64,000 nucleotides of DNA from Streptomyces sp. NBC_00271 (GTDB lineage: Bacteria > Actinomycetota > Actinomycetes > Streptomycetales > Streptomycetaceae): assembly GCF_036178845.1 (NCBI RefSeq), contig NZ_CP108070.1, positions 9,238,001-9,302,000 of the forward strand. Reading direction: 5' to 3'. Below are positions 7,893-16,967 of the stretch, piece by piece. The notes under the pieces were generated by a model. That model was not told the DNA's origin and searched no databases. It saw only the letters and a list, made by a program, of their open reading frames with translations. The translations under genes were made by a program, and so were the position numbers. Position 1 is the stretch's first letter. Each line of letters starts with the position of its first letter.

Positions 7893-10277
7893 GTGGGCGG
7901 GATCACTCTGGTGCAGGACGAACCGGCTGCCGCGCCTGCGCAGCAGTCCCCTCCACCGGTCCCCGGGACCGCCCGCCTGAGCCCGCGCCAGGTACGGCTG
8001 GTCTTCTTCGGGCTCATGCTCGCGCTGCTGCTCGCCGCCCTCGATCAGATGATCGTGGCCACCGCGCTCCCGAAGATCGTCGGTGAGCTGCACGGCCTGG
8101 GCAGGATGTCCTGGGCGATCACCGCCTATCTGCTCACCTCCACCGTCGGACTCCCCGTCTACGGCAAGCTCGGCGACCTCTTCGGCCGCAAGGGCGTCTT
8201 CCAGTTCGCGATCGTCGTCTTCGTGGCCGGTTCGGCGTGCTCGGGACGCGCCCAGAGCATGGACCAGCTGATCGCCTTCCGTGCGATCCAGGGCGTCGGC
8301 GCGGGCGGCCTCATGATCGGCGTGCAGGCGATCATCGCGGACATCGTGCCGCCTCGCGAGCGCGGCCGCTTCATGGGCCTGATCGGCGCCGCCTTCGGCC
8401 TCGCCTCGGTCGCCGGGCCCCTCCTGGGCGGCTATTTCACCGACCACCTCTCCTGGCGCTGGTGCTTCTACATCAACGTGCCCTTCGGCCTGCTCACCCT
8501 GGCCGTCGTCACCGTCGTACTGAAGCTGCCCAGGCCCCCCGCGCGCGGACGCGTCGACGTACTCGGTGTGCTGCTGCTGGCCGCCGCGTCGACCTGCCTG
8601 GTCCTGCTGACCAGCTGGGGCGGCACCGAGTACGCCTGGGGCTCACGGGTCATCATGGGGCTCGGCGCGGGCGCGCTCGTCGCGACCGTCCTCTTCTTCG
8701 TCGCCGAGCGCTTCGCCACCGAACCCCTCATCCCGCCGAGGCTGTTCAAGGACGGCGTCTTCAACATCACCGCCCTGGTGGGGCTCGTCATCGGCGTCGC
8801 CCTCTTCGGAGCGGCCAGCTATCTGCCGACCTTCCTGCAGATGGTCGACGGGGCCAGCGCCACCGAGTCCGGACTCCTGATGCTCCCCATGATGGGCGGC
8901 ATCGTCGGCGCCTCCGTCGTCTGCGGACAGCTGATCAGCCGCACCGGCCGCTACAAGATCTATCCGATCCTCGGCAGCGCCCTGTCGGCCCTCGGCATGT
9001 GGCTCCTGTCCCGCCTCGAAGTCGACACGCCCCGACTGCAGTACAGCATCTGGATGGCCGTCCTCGGCGCGGGCATCGGCATGGTGATGCCGGTCCTGGT
9101 CCTCGCCGTGCAGAACTCCGTACGCCCCGCCGACCTCGGCACCGCGACCAGCGCCAACAACTACTTCCGGCAGATCGGCGGCAGCGTCGGCGCCGCCATC
9201 TTCGGCACGCTGTTCGCCCACCGGCTCTCGGACGCGCTCGCCGACCGCCTGCCCCCGCGCACCGGCCTGCCCGACCCCGAGTCCATCACCCCGCAGCTCG
9301 TCCACTCCCTGCCCGGGGCCCTGCGCGACGCCTACGTCCGCGCCTACGCGGACGCCATGCCGCGGATCTTCCTCTATCTCGTCCCGGTGCTCGTCCTGGG
9401 CCTGCTCATCGCCTGCTTCCTCAAGGAGAAACCGCTGGTGTCCCACAACGCCCCCATCGCCGACCCGGAAGCCGCACGGGTGAACGCCCCGATCCCGCAG
9501 GCCCGTTCGTCCTGCGCCGCCGGGATCCCCGTCTGCGGCACCGTGCAGCACCCCGACGGGACCGTCGTGCCGCGCGCCGCGCTCACCCTCATCGACATCG
9601 CCGGACAGCAGATCGGGCGGGGCGCCAGCGGCGAGGACGGCCGGTACGCGCTGTCCACGCCCGGATCGGGGTCGTACGTCCTGATCGCCGCGGCCGGCGG
9701 CCACCAGCCGCAGGCCGTCTCGGTGACCATCGGCGAGCGCCCCGTGGAACTGGACGTCGTCCTCGGCGGCGCCGGACGCCTCGCCGGGAGCGTACTGACC
9801 GCGGACGGCAGCCCCGTGCGCGACGCCACCGTCACGCTCACCAACGTCCACGGGGAAGTCGTGGCCGCCACCCGCAGCGGGCGCGAAGGCGGCTATGTCA
9901 TCACGGAGCTGGTGGCGGGCGAGTACACCCTCGCCGCCAGCGCGCCCGCGTTTCGCCCGGCCGCCCTGCCCGTCAGCGTGCAGGCCTCGCGCGAGACCCG
10001 CCAGGACGTCGAACTCGCGGGCGGCGCCGTGCTGCGCGGCACCGTGCGGGCGGGCGGCGGCCGGCCCGTCGAGGACGCGCGGGTGACGCTCCTGGACGCC
10101 GCGGGGAACGTGGTGGACACCCTCACCACCGGTGCGGACGGGGCGTTCCGGTTCGTCGACCTGTCCTCCGGCGAGTACACCGTCATCGCGGCGGGCTATC
10201 CGCCGGTGGCCACCGTGCTGCAGGTGGCCGGTGGGGGGCGCACGGAGCGGGATCTGCAGCTCGGCCACGAGGACTGA
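7893..10277 (+). CDS. DHA2-type MFS drug exporter with three C-terminal carboxypeptidase-regulatory-like repeats
   Basis: Residues 1-530 form a 14-helix major-facilitator exporter: [20 protein letters not shown] in the first helix, [11 protein letters not shown] loop motif [12 protein letters not shown] and [10 protein letters not shown] (motif C, antiporter). It probably expels drugs in exchange for protons. Residues 550-794 are unusual: three repeats of about 80 aa, each with a V-x-G-x-V ... V-x-A-x-V-x-L-x-D ... DGxYxxxxLxxGxYxxxA pattern, matching CarboxypepD_reg beta-sandwich domains. In a 14-helix topology these would sit in the cytoplasm, although such domains are usually extracellular. 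The GTG at 7893 is chosen because GGGGAG lies 6 nt upstream; a GTG 30 nt earlier has no ribosome site. Confidence 0.88.
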   Translation: MGGITLVQDEPAAAPAQQSPPPVPGTARLSPRQVRLVFFGLMLALLLAALDQMIVATALPKIVGELHGLGRMSWAITAYLLTSTVGLPVYGKLGDLFGRKGVFQFAIVVFVAGSACSGRAQSMDQLIAFRAIQGVGAGGLMIGVQAIIADIVPPRERGRFMGLIGAAFGLASVAGPLLGGYFTDHLSWRWCFYINVPFGLLTLAVVTVVLKLPRPPARGRVDVLGVLLLAAASTCLVLLTSWGGTEYAWGSRVIMGLGAGALVATVLFFVAERFATEPLIPPRLFKDGVFNITALVGLVIGVALFGAASYLPTFLQMVDGASATESGLLMLPMMGGIVGASVVCGQLISRTGRYKIYPILGSALSALGMWLLSRLEVDTPRLQYSIWMAVLGAGIGMVMPVLVLAVQNSVRPADLGTATSANNYFRQIGGSVGAAIFGTLFAHRLSDALADRLPPRTGLPDPESITPQLVHSLPGALRDAYVRAYADAMPRIFLYLVPVLVLGLLIACFLKEKPLVSHNAPIADPEAARVNAPIPQARSSCAAGIPVCGTVQHPDGTVVPRAALTLIDIAGQQIGRGASGEDGRYALSTPGSGSYVLIAAAGGHQPQAVSVTIGERPVELDVVLGGAGRLAGSVLTADGSPVRDATVTLTNVHGEVVAATRSGREGGYVITELVAGEYTLAASAPAFRPAALPVSVQASRETRQDVELAGGAVLRGTVRAGGGRPVEDARVTLLDAAGNVVDTLTTGADGAFRFVDLSSGEYTVIAAGYPPVATVLQVAGGGRTERDLQLGHED

Positions 10278-10437
10278 ACGGCCGCCGCGGGCACCTTCGC
10301 GGAGGCGGCCGGTGCGCCGGAGCCGCCCCCCTGGAAAGGTCAATTCCCGTATTGCCACACATCGCGACGGGCCGCAGCCGTACGGTAGTGAAGGCGGCAC
10401 AGATCTTGCGGAGCCGTGGGGAGGAAGGGCCTCGGCC

Positions 10438-12930
10438 ATGGACAGCGGCACAGCAAGTGGCACGGAAAGTGGCACCGCGAGTTGCACCGAAGCGGGCGCA
10501 CCGCACAGCCGCGGAGCTGGGGACGACGCGGTGGAGCACACCGGGGCCGGGCGCATCCCGCTGGCCGTGGTGGTCGTCGACCGCGACGGACTGGTGTCGC
10601 ACTGGAGCACCGGCGCCCGGCGCCAGTTCGGCGTGCCCAAGGAGGACGCGGTGGGGCGCCCCGCCGTCGACCTGCTCCCCGTCTCCGGCGCGCTCCCCGA
10701 AGAGGACGAGATCGCGCCCTACGGGGCGTACGCGGCGTACGACGGACTCGGCCCCGGCCTGGAGTCCTCCCTCGGCGGACGCTTCTCCTACCCGGCCGCC
10801 GGACGCGCCCGGCTCACCGTGCCCGAGCGGGACCGCGTGGACGTCCTGTGGTGGGCGTACCCGCTGGTCGGCCCCGGACCGGAGCGGCTGCTCGTGCTCG
10901 TCGCCGACGCGGACGCGCTGCGCCACGAGGACGAAGAGGTGGCCATCGAGCGCATCGCGCCCGGCTTCGCGCTGCACACCGACTTCCCCGGCGCCGAGGA
11001 ACTGGCCCGCGGACTGCCCGAGATCCTGCCCAGCATGAGCGTGGGTGACGGCGCCCGCATCGTCGCCCAGGTCCTCGAACTGGGCTACCCCGTCCTGGAG
11101 TTCAGCCAGAACGACCGGGTGCCGGTGACTCCCGACTGGGGCGTGCCCCGGCGCGCCGAACGCAAGGCGCGCCGTGAGCGGGCGGCGCGCGCGGCGGCCA
11201 CTGGCGAGCTCCTGCCGCAGGAGCTCCAGGACGAGGAGGGCGAGGACCTCGAGTACGTCGCCGTCCGCGAGCGCCTGGAGTTCCTCAACGAGGTCAGCGG
11301 GCGCATAGGTACCTCGCTCGACCTCGCGCAGACGATCCTCGAGGTCAGCCGGGCCGTGGTGCCGCGCTTCACGGACGTGGCGGGCACCTATCTGCGCGAA
11401 CAGGTCGTCGCCGGTGAGGGCTTCCCCGACGGGGTGCCCGACACGACCACCATGTGGCACCGCGTCGCCGTCGAACACACCGACGAGCCGGGCCGCTGGG
11501 ACGACGTCGTGCCGGTCGGCGAGGCCATGCCGTTCCCCGCGCACACACCGTTCTTCCAGTGCATGACCACCGGCGAACCCGTCCTCGTGCCGCGCATCAG
11601 CGAGCAGATGGGGCACATGATCGCCGCGCAGTTCGAGAAGCGCGACATCAGGCCGCTGATCACCCACCGCTCCATGCTGGTCGTGCCCCTGAAGGCCCGC
11701 AACGTGGTCCTCGGGTTCATGATCCTGCTGCGCCACCCGGAGCGCGTCGAGTTCAACGACATGGACCGGGTCACCGGCGCCGAACTCGCGGCCCGCGCGG
11801 GCCTCGTCCTCGACAACGCGCGCATGTACACCTACCAGGAGAGCGTCGCCGAGACCCTCCAGGACAGCATGCTGCCGCACATCGCGCCCCGCATGGCCGG
11901 CTGCGACATCGCCACCCGCTATCTGCCCGGCACCCTGCTGGGACGTGTCGGCGGCGACTGGTTCGACTCGGTGAAACTGCCCGGCTCCCGCACCGCCCTC
12001 GTCGTCGGCGACGTGATGGGCCACGGCCTCAACTCGGCCGCGATGATGGGCCAGTTGCGTACGGCGGTGCAGACCATGGCGGCGCTCGACCTGCCGCCCG
12101 CCCAACTCCTGCGCAACCTCGACGATCTGGCCCAGCGGCTCGGCGAGCACTACCTCGCGACCTGTCTGTACGCGGTTTACGACCCCATCGCCGGCGAGCT
12201 GCAGATCGCCAACGCGGGCCACATCCCGCCCGTCCTGGTCCGTGCCGAGGACGGCCACAGTGAACTGCTCGACCTGCCGACCGGCGCGCCCATAGGGGTC
12301 GGCGGCGTGCCCTTCGAGGCGGTACGCGTGCCGGTGGCGCCCGGCGACCGGCTCGTGATGTGCACCGACGGCCTGGTCGAGGTGCGCGGCGAGGACATCG
12401 GCGTCGGCCTCGCCACGCTCTGCGAGTCCGCCGCCCACCCGGCCGCGTCCATGGACGACGCCTGCGACACGATCATCCGCGCCCTCAACACCCGTGGCGG
12501 CCGCAAGGACGACGTGGCGCTGCTGATGGCCCGACTCAACGGCATCGAACCCGAGGACGTCGCCGAGTGGCGGCTCTCGCTCGACCCGGTCGAGGCCCGC
12601 CGTGCCCGCACCGTGGTCCGCGAACAGCTTCACGACTGGGGCCTGGCCCGGCTGGCCGACCCGGCCGAGTCGATGGTCAGCGAACTGGTGACCAACGCCG
12701 TACGGCACGCGCACAGCCGCCGGATCGAACTGCGGCTCGTACGCGGCGACACCCTGCTGTGCGAGGTGGCCGACGACGACCACACCCTGCCGACGCTGCT
12801 CAGCGCGAGCCCCGGCGACGAGTTCGGCCGCGGTCTGCGTATCGTCAGCACGCTGGCCCGCGAGTGGGGCACGAGCCGCACCAGCGCCGGCAAGACCGTG
12901 TGGTTCGAACTGACCCTGCCCAGGCGCTGA
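10438..12930 (+). CDS. PAS-GAF-SpoIIE phosphatase-HATPase multidomain stress regulator
   Basis: This 830-aa protein combines a PAS-like sensor (about 38-180), a GAF domain (about 285-465), a PP2C/SpoIIE serine phosphatase (about 480-700; GDWFD at 506-510, GDVMGHG at 524-530, TDGLVE at 643-648) and a C-terminal RsbW-like histidine-kinase-type ATPase (about 715-830; ELVTNAVRHA N-box at 749-758, GRGLRIV G-box). Such proteins switch anti-sigma-factor antagonists by dephosphorylation, and the ATPase domain may act as anti-sigma kinase in the same chain. GGGGAGGAAGG precedes the ATG by 9 nt. The N-terminus has a repeated SGTASGTESGTAS stretch. No anti-sigma antagonist is next to it; a SigB-type sigma gene lies 26 kb away. 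Confidence 0.9.
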   Translation: MDSGTASGTESGTASCTEAGAPHSRGAGDDAVEHTGAGRIPLAVVVVDRDGLVSHWSTGARRQFGVPKEDAVGRPAVDLLPVSGALPEEDEIAPYGAYAAYDGLGPGLESSLGGRFSYPAAGRARLTVPERDRVDVLWWAYPLVGPGPERLLVLVADADALRHEDEEVAIERIAPGFALHTDFPGAEELARGLPEILPSMSVGDGARIVAQVLELGYPVLEFSQNDRVPVTPDWGVPRRAERKARRERAARAAATGELLPQELQDEEGEDLEYVAVRERLEFLNEVSGRIGTSLDLAQTILEVSRAVVPRFTDVAGTYLREQVVAGEGFPDGVPDTTTMWHRVAVEHTDEPGRWDDVVPVGEAMPFPAHTPFFQCMTTGEPVLVPRISEQMGHMIAAQFEKRDIRPLITHRSMLVVPLKARNVVLGFMILLRHPERVEFNDMDRVTGAELAARAGLVLDNARMYTYQESVAETLQDSMLPHIAPRMAGCDIATRYLPGTLLGRVGGDWFDSVKLPGSRTALVVGDVMGHGLNSAAMMGQLRTAVQTMAALDLPPAQLLRNLDDLAQRLGEHYLATCLYAVYDPIAGELQIANAGHIPPVLVRAEDGHSELLDLPTGAPIGVGGVPFEAVRVPVAPGDRLVMCTDGLVEVRGEDIGVGLATLCESAAHPAASMDDACDTIIRALNTRGGRKDDVALLMARLNGIEPEDVAEWRLSLDPVEARRARTVVREQLHDWGLARLADPAESMVSELVTNAVRHAHSRRIELRLVRGDTLLCEVADDDHTLPTLLSASPGDEFGRGLRIVSTLAREWGTSRTSAGKTVWFELTLPRR

Positions 12931-13084
12931 CCCGAGCCGCTGACCCAGGGGCGCGTACCGGCGTACACGGATCGAAATGAACCGTGCAGTTATGCGCCGC
13001 ACGCTTGTCGACGCACGCGTGGCGCGATAGACCGATCCCGCCCGCCATCGTCGGCGGGCCGCGGTGGCGACCTGGGGAGCGGGC

Positions 13085-13813
13085 ATGAGCGTGACACATC
13101 GGTACAGGGAAGCCTGGGAGGGCTTCTGGCGCGAGGCCCCCGACGAGCAGGGAGCCGTCTTCTGGGACGCGGACCCCGCACTGACCGCGGGCGTCCACCT
13201 CGCCCTCTTCGAGCCGTACCTGTCGGCTCAGGATCTGCCGGTCGTGGACCTGGGCTGCGGCAACGGCACCCAGACCCGCTTCCTGGCCGATCGCTTCCGG
13301 CATGTGGTCGGCGCCGACCTCTCGGCCGCCGCTCTCGAGCACGCCCGCCTCGCCGATCCGGCGGGCCAGGCGACGTACCGGCTGCTCGACGCGGCCGAGA
13401 AGACCGAGGCGCAGACCCTGCACGCGGAGCTGGGCGACGCCAACGTCTATATGCGGGGCGTGCTCCACCAGTGCGAGCCGGACGACCGCCAGCCGCTGGT
13501 GGACGCCCTCGCCACCCTGGTGGGGGAGCGCGGCCGGGCCTTTCTCGTCGAACTCTCCGAAGCCGCCCGGCCGGTCCTGATGGGCCTGGCCCGGAGCTCC
13601 GAGGGACCGCCGCCCAAACTGGCCCCCATCTTCCGGCACGGCATCGCGCCCGGCGAGGTGTCCGACGACGCGGTCCCCGACTACCTTCGCGCGGCGGGCC
13701 TCACCGTCCTCGCGAGCGGCGAACTCCCTCTCGTGACCACCGAGTTCACGCCTGAGGGTGCGCGGATCGAGCTGCCGTCGAAGTGGCTGGTGGCAGGACG
13801 CACGTCCGGCTGA
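13085..13813 (+). CDS. Class I SAM-dependent methyltransferase
   Basis: The 242-aa protein has the Rossmann methyltransferase motif I PVVDLGCGNGTQTRFLAD (near 54-71), then VVGADLSAAALEHAR (motif II) and a later NVYMRGVLHQC segment equivalent to motif IV. It should methylate a small molecule; the substrate is unknown. GGGGAG lies 5 nt before the ATG, which decides the start over a GTG 21 nt upstream. It converges on the secreted protein gene of the peptide/M50 locus, with a perfect terminator hairpin between. Confidence 0.85.
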   Translation: MSVTHRYREAWEGFWREAPDEQGAVFWDADPALTAGVHLALFEPYLSAQDLPVVDLGCGNGTQTRFLADRFRHVVGADLSAAALEHARLADPAGQATYRLLDAAEKTEAQTLHAELGDANVYMRGVLHQCEPDDRQPLVDALATLVGERGRAFLVELSEAARPVLMGLARSSEGPPPKLAPIFRHGIAPGEVSDDAVPDYLRAAGLTVLASGELPLVTTEFTPEGARIELPSKWLVAGRTSG

Positions 13814-13824
13814 GCCGCACGTAC

Positions 13825-13862
13825 GGGTACGGCGTCACCTGCCGGTCGGTGACGCCGTACCC
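13825..13862. terminator. Bidirectional terminator hairpin
   Basis: A perfect 15-bp stem (13825-13839 with 13848-13862) closes an 8-nt loop in the 68-bp gap between two convergent genes. It marks the end of the peptide/M50 operon. Confidence 0.75.
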
Positions 13863-13881
13863 CTTCATGGTGGCCGTTGGG

Positions 13882-14580
13882 TCAGTGGCCGGGCCAGCCG
13901 TCCAGGTGACGGTGGACCGCGACGGCGGGCGCGTCCGGGGCCTTCGGTGCGCCTGCCACCGCGTCGTGCAGGACGTCGGTGACCTCCGCGGCCAGCGAGT
14001 CGGCCTGCGTCTTGAGGTCGGTCGCCGGGATCTTGGACCGGGTCAGGTCGTCCAGCCTGCGGTGGATGTCGGCGAGCTTGCGCTGCGCGGTGGCGTCCAG
14101 GGTGAACGGGCGGGCGGTGGACACCACGAACTGGTAGGCGCCGGCAAGGGTTTGGCAGCCGTCGCAGTGCTCGTTGGTCGCGTCGCTGAGGTTCACCGCG
14201 TTCAGGTGGGTGTTCTGGCCGGCCAGCGTGACGATCTGGAAGGACAGTGCGACCGACCGGCAGTGCGCGTCGACCGAGCAGCCGACGGAGACCGCGCCTG
14301 CCTGGTTGCGTACACCGACCGCCTTCGCCGTGCCGAGCTGCCGCACGGTGAAGGAGTCCTTGACCTGGGTCGGATGTGCCCGGTCGGCGTGACTGAAGGT
14401 GTGGTCCTCCGCGACGGCGTGGCGGGCGACCGAGCCCGCCGCCGCGGTGGCGGCCTGGGCCGGGACCGCCGCGGCGATACCGGCCGCGCCGGCCGCGAAC
14501 AGGCCTATGCGCATGGCCCGTTGGGAGAGGATTCGGCCGGCTGGGCGTGGCTTGCGGTGCGTGTTGGGATGGGTACTCAC
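13882..14580 (-). CDS. Secreted cysteine-containing protein of the peptide/M50 locus
   Basis: The 232-aa protein is not recognised. The GTG start at 14580 has AGGAG 7 nt upstream and gives an N-terminus with Arg/Lys (THRKPRPAGRILSQRAMR), a hydrophobic stretch and an Ala-x-Ala site (PAQAATAAAG), so it is probably exported. The mature part contains four Cys in two pairs (CSVDAHC, CDGC) that probably form disulfides, a beta-rich centre and a C-terminal amphipathic helical region (about 165-215). It is the last gene of the operon, 65 bp after the M50 protease gene. It could be a partner, substrate or receptor of the processed peptides; this is inference from position only. Confidence 0.82.
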   Translation of the reverse strand: MSTHPNTHRKPRPAGRILSQRAMRIGLFAAGAAGIAAAVPAQAATAAAGSVARHAVAEDHTFSHADRAHPTQVKDSFTVRQLGTAKAVGVRNQAGAVSVGCSVDAHCRSVALSFQIVTLAGQNTHLNAVNLSDATNEHCDGCQTLAGAYQFVVSTARPFTLDATAQRKLADIHRRLDDLTRSKIPATDLKTQADSLAAEVTDVLHDAVAGAPKAPDAPAVAVHRHLDGWPGH

Positions 14581-14645
14581 ATGGGTCTCCTGCGGTCGTG
14601 GTTCGGCGGGACGACGGCCACCGGGCTGGTGATCGCCGAGGGCGG

Positions 14646-16559
14646 TCACGGGGTGGCCGGGCTCGGTGCGCCGGTCGCGCTGACGGATTCGGTCGGCGTC
14701 GGCGGATCCGTCGAGGGCGCCGGTGCGGACGACGAGACGGACGGCGACGGGCCGGGCGGCTCGGACGGACCCGCGGGCGGACCGGCCGAGACGGAACCCG
14801 TCGTGCCCGGACCGCCGGCCGGTGTGGTCGGCTTCGTGGACGGGGAGGCGCCGGGTGACGTGGAGGCGGAGGCGTCCGCGCTGGGCGAGGCCGACGCGCT
14901 CGGCGCGGTGGCGGCCGTGGAGCCGGAGGACGCGGCGCCGGACGGCAGGGCCGCCGAGGTGTCGGACGGTGACGTGTGCGGCTGGGGCGCGGTCGCGGGC
15001 CGGGCGGGCGGCTGGGCCGTGGACACGCCGGGCTGGAGGATCGGCGCGATCGGCGGACGCTTCGGCAGCGGCTCGGGTGTCACACCGGACACCCACGCGT
15101 AGCTCAGCGAGCCGAGGCCCAGCAGTGCCAGCGCGCACAGTGCCACCCGCAGCCGGGGCTTGTCCGCCGTCGACCGCTTCGCGGCGCGGAAGACCCGGCC
15201 GCCCACCTTGAGCGACAGATAGACCACGCCGGCCATCGGGCACAGCAGCATGAAGCAGCCGATCACGCCCATCAGGGCCGCGGCGATCTGACCGCCCGCG
15301 AAGGCGTCCCCGGTTCCCACGACCTGGTCGGTGAGCGAGCGGACCATCGTCGCGACGATCCGCGGCAGGTTCCACAGCGCGTATCCGAGCTCGCCGATCA
15401 GCAGCGGCACCATGGTGAGGACCCAGGTGGTGATGATGGTCCGGGACGACTTCTTGAGCCCGACGACCTCGGCGCGCGCCGCCTTGCCGCGCCGACCCGG
15501 AACCGTGCTGAGCAGAATCGGTTTGATCTTGCCGTAGAGGTCCGGGACGCCGGCGAGGTCGCCCAGGATGTAGTAGCCGTCCAGCCGGACGGCCGGCATC
15601 AGCTGCTCCAGGATCTCGAAGTGCCCGAGATAGACCGCGGCCAGGAAGAACTGCTGCCCGGTGGCGAAGTACGCGCCCGCCATCCCGAGCATGAAGACGA
15701 CGTTGAAGTACACCCCGCCCAGGTCGGTACGGAGCCGTCCGGCCCGGCCGATCCGGTAGATGTCCGTCACGTCGGTGTACATGGACGGCCAGATGAGGAA
15801 GAGCCCGCAGCCGATGCAGCCCGGCCGTGCGCCCCCGTATCTGCACGCCGAGGCGTGGCCGAACTCGTGGAAGACCAGCGAGGCCACGGTGAGCGCGAAC
15901 ACGACGAGCATCAGGATCGGCTGGTCGAGGACCTGGAGCACGGGTTCCACCGCGCCGAAGAAGCCGAACAGCCAGACGTCCATGGCCACGGCCGACGCCA
16001 GCATCAGCACGACCACCGTGGGGCGGTGCAGCCAGGCCAGCGAGCGGGCGATCCGGCCCGACCGGCGCTCGTTGAAGATGATCCGGTGCCCCTTGAGGGC
16101 GAGGAGCAGGTCGGAGCGTGGCGCAGAGACCTCGTCCTCCTCCTTGCCCTCGGGCACGGTGACGCCGAGCGGGTCGAGTTTCTCCTCGACCAGGAAACGC
16201 ACGTTGTCGGCGCTCAGCTCGCGGCCGTAGCGGGCGCTGACCCGGTGCGAGATGGTCTCGATGTCGTTCACGCCGTCGATCGCGGAGGCGACCAGGTACA
16301 GCAGCCGTGACAGCTGCACGACCTGGCCGTCTCCGCGGCGCGCGATGTACTTCGGCTCGGTGAAGCCCGAACCCTGGTACTCCCCGTGCAGTTTGAGCCC
16401 GGAGCTCAGCCGAGGCACCGGCAGCGCCTCGACGCCGGCGCCGACAACCGGCAGGCTTCCCGTGGCGAACTGCTCGTAGGTGACCGGGATTCCCCCCGGC
16501 CCCGGCACCGGCGACCCGGTGTCGTACAGCAACGTGGGCCCGTCCCCCAGTGCCGTCAT
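14646..16559 (-). CDS. M50 site-2-protease-like membrane metalloprotease with N-terminal PqqD-like domain
   Basis: This 637-aa protein belongs to the putative peptide zinc metalloprotease group (YydH-like). Residues 78-135 (VVQLSRLLYLVASAIDG... to DPLGVTV) look like a PqqD-type winged helix, the fold used to bind leader peptides. The S2P core has HEFGH at 231-235 in one membrane helix and the third zinc ligand in RLDGYY (Asp327). About six or seven hydrophobic segments lie between 180 and 515. The last 125 residues are a Pro/Ser/Thr/Ala-rich disordered tail after a final helix, probably outside the cell. AAGGA lies 6 nt before the ATG. The neighbouring small peptides are the obvious candidate substrates. 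No radical SAM, lanthionine synthetase or ABC exporter is next to it. Confidence 0.88.
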   Translation of the reverse strand: MTALGDGPTLLYDTGSPVPGPGGIPVTYEQFATGSLPVVGAGVEALPVPRLSSGLKLHGEYQGSGFTEPKYIARRGDGQVVQLSRLLYLVASAIDGVNDIETISHRVSARYGRELSADNVRFLVEEKLDPLGVTVPEGKEEDEVSAPRSDLLLALKGHRIIFNERRSGRIARSLAWLHRPTVVVLMLASAVAMDVWLFGFFGAVEPVLQVLDQPILMLVVFALTVASLVFHEFGHASACRYGGARPGCIGCGLFLIWPSMYTDVTDIYRIGRAGRLRTDLGGVYFNVVFMLGMAGAYFATGQQFFLAAVYLGHFEILEQLMPAVRLDGYYILGDLAGVPDLYGKIKPILLSTVPGRRGKAARAEVVGLKKSSRTIITTWVLTMVPLLIGELGYALWNLPRIVATMVRSLTDQVVGTGDAFAGGQIAAALMGVIGCFMLLCPMAGVVYLSLKVGGRVFRAAKRSTADKPRLRVALCALALLGLGSLSYAWVSGVTPEPLPKRPPIAPILQPGVSTAQPPARPATAPQPHTSPSDTSAALPSGAASSGSTAATAPSASASPSADASASTSPGASPSTKPTTPAGGPGTTGSVSAGPPAGPSEPPGPSPSVSSSAPAPSTDPPTPTESVSATGAPSPATP

Positions 16560-16580
16560 TTCTGGTCCTTCCCCCCCAAG

Positions 16581-16615
16581 GGCGGACCGCGCCCGCCCCC
16601 CGGGCGCGGTCCGCC
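16581..16615 (-). terminator. Strong hairpin between peptide genes and protease gene, possible attenuator
   Basis: A perfect 15-bp GC stem (16581-16595 with 16601-16615) closes a loop of five C. It lies 26 nt after the second peptide stop and before the M50 gene on the same strand. It probably lets most transcripts stop after the peptide genes, so peptide exceeds protease. Confidence 0.75.
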
Positions 16616-16640
16616 GAACTGCCGTTGTGCGCGGCGGGTG

Positions 16641-16859
16641 TTACTGCGTGACGTTGATCGCCTGGTTGGCGCTGGACTCCGCCACCGACCAGCTGGAGTG
16701 GTCGTTCAGGGCGGCCGACTCGTTGTGGGCGCTGATGTTGGCGACGTGCTTGGTCACGTTGGTGGTGCGGCCGAAGCTGAACTTCAGGCGGCCCAGGGCC
16801 TCACGGCCGGGGAGGAGCTCGGCGGACTCGGACTGCAGCTCGTTCATGTCCATGCTCAT
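16641..16859 (-). CDS. Small paralogous peptide 1 (candidate precursor peptide)
   Basis: This 72-aa protein has no known family and no signal peptide. It is a paralogue of the 71-aa peptide just upstream; the shared core is AELLPGREALGRLKFSFG, then NVTKHVANI, SAALNDHSSWS and QAINV.Q. The N-terminal third is acidic and leader-like (MNELQSESAELL), the rest is rich in Asn, Ser, Ala and His, with no Cys. AAAGGA lies 6 nt before the start at 16859; later in-frame ATGs are at 16853 and 16847. Position before a PqqD-like/M50 gene suggests a precursor that is cut by that protease. A structural (amyloid-like) or regulatory peptide is an alternative. Confidence 0.85.
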   Translation of the reverse strand: MSMDMNELQSESAELLPGREALGRLKFSFGRTTNVTKHVANISAHNESAALNDHSSWSVAESSANQAINVTQ

Positions 16860-16941
16860 GGGATGTCCTTTCGGGACGTGGTTCGTTGATGCGGGTGTGG
16901 TGATGGCACAGAGGCGGATGCGGGCGAGCACCCGGTGATGT

Positions 16942-16959
16942 GGAGGCGGGCGAGCCTCC
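16942..16959 (-). terminator. Small hairpin between the two peptide genes
   Basis: GGAGGC (16942-16947) pairs with GCCTCC (16954-16959) over a 6-nt loop, just past the upstream peptide stop codon. Weak on its own; perhaps an mRNA-stabilising end. Confidence 0.4.
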
Positions 16960-16967
16960 GGTGCCGA

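Noticed and set aside
8643..10640. 665-codon frame on the minus strand opposite the MFS gene
   Set aside because: The plus strand has clear transporter motifs and a ribosome site; the minus frame is Gly/Asp/Val-rich shadow typical of high-GC DNA.
10183..13086. 967-codon minus frame opposite the PAS/GAF/PP2C gene
   Set aside because: No motif, low-complexity composition; the opposite strand has all catalytic residues of the regulator.
13882..15846. 654-codon minus-strand frame overlapping the M50 gene
   Set aside because: Its first two thirds are out-of-frame shadow of the M50 gene; only the last 232 codons, from the GTG with a ribosome site, look like a real protein.
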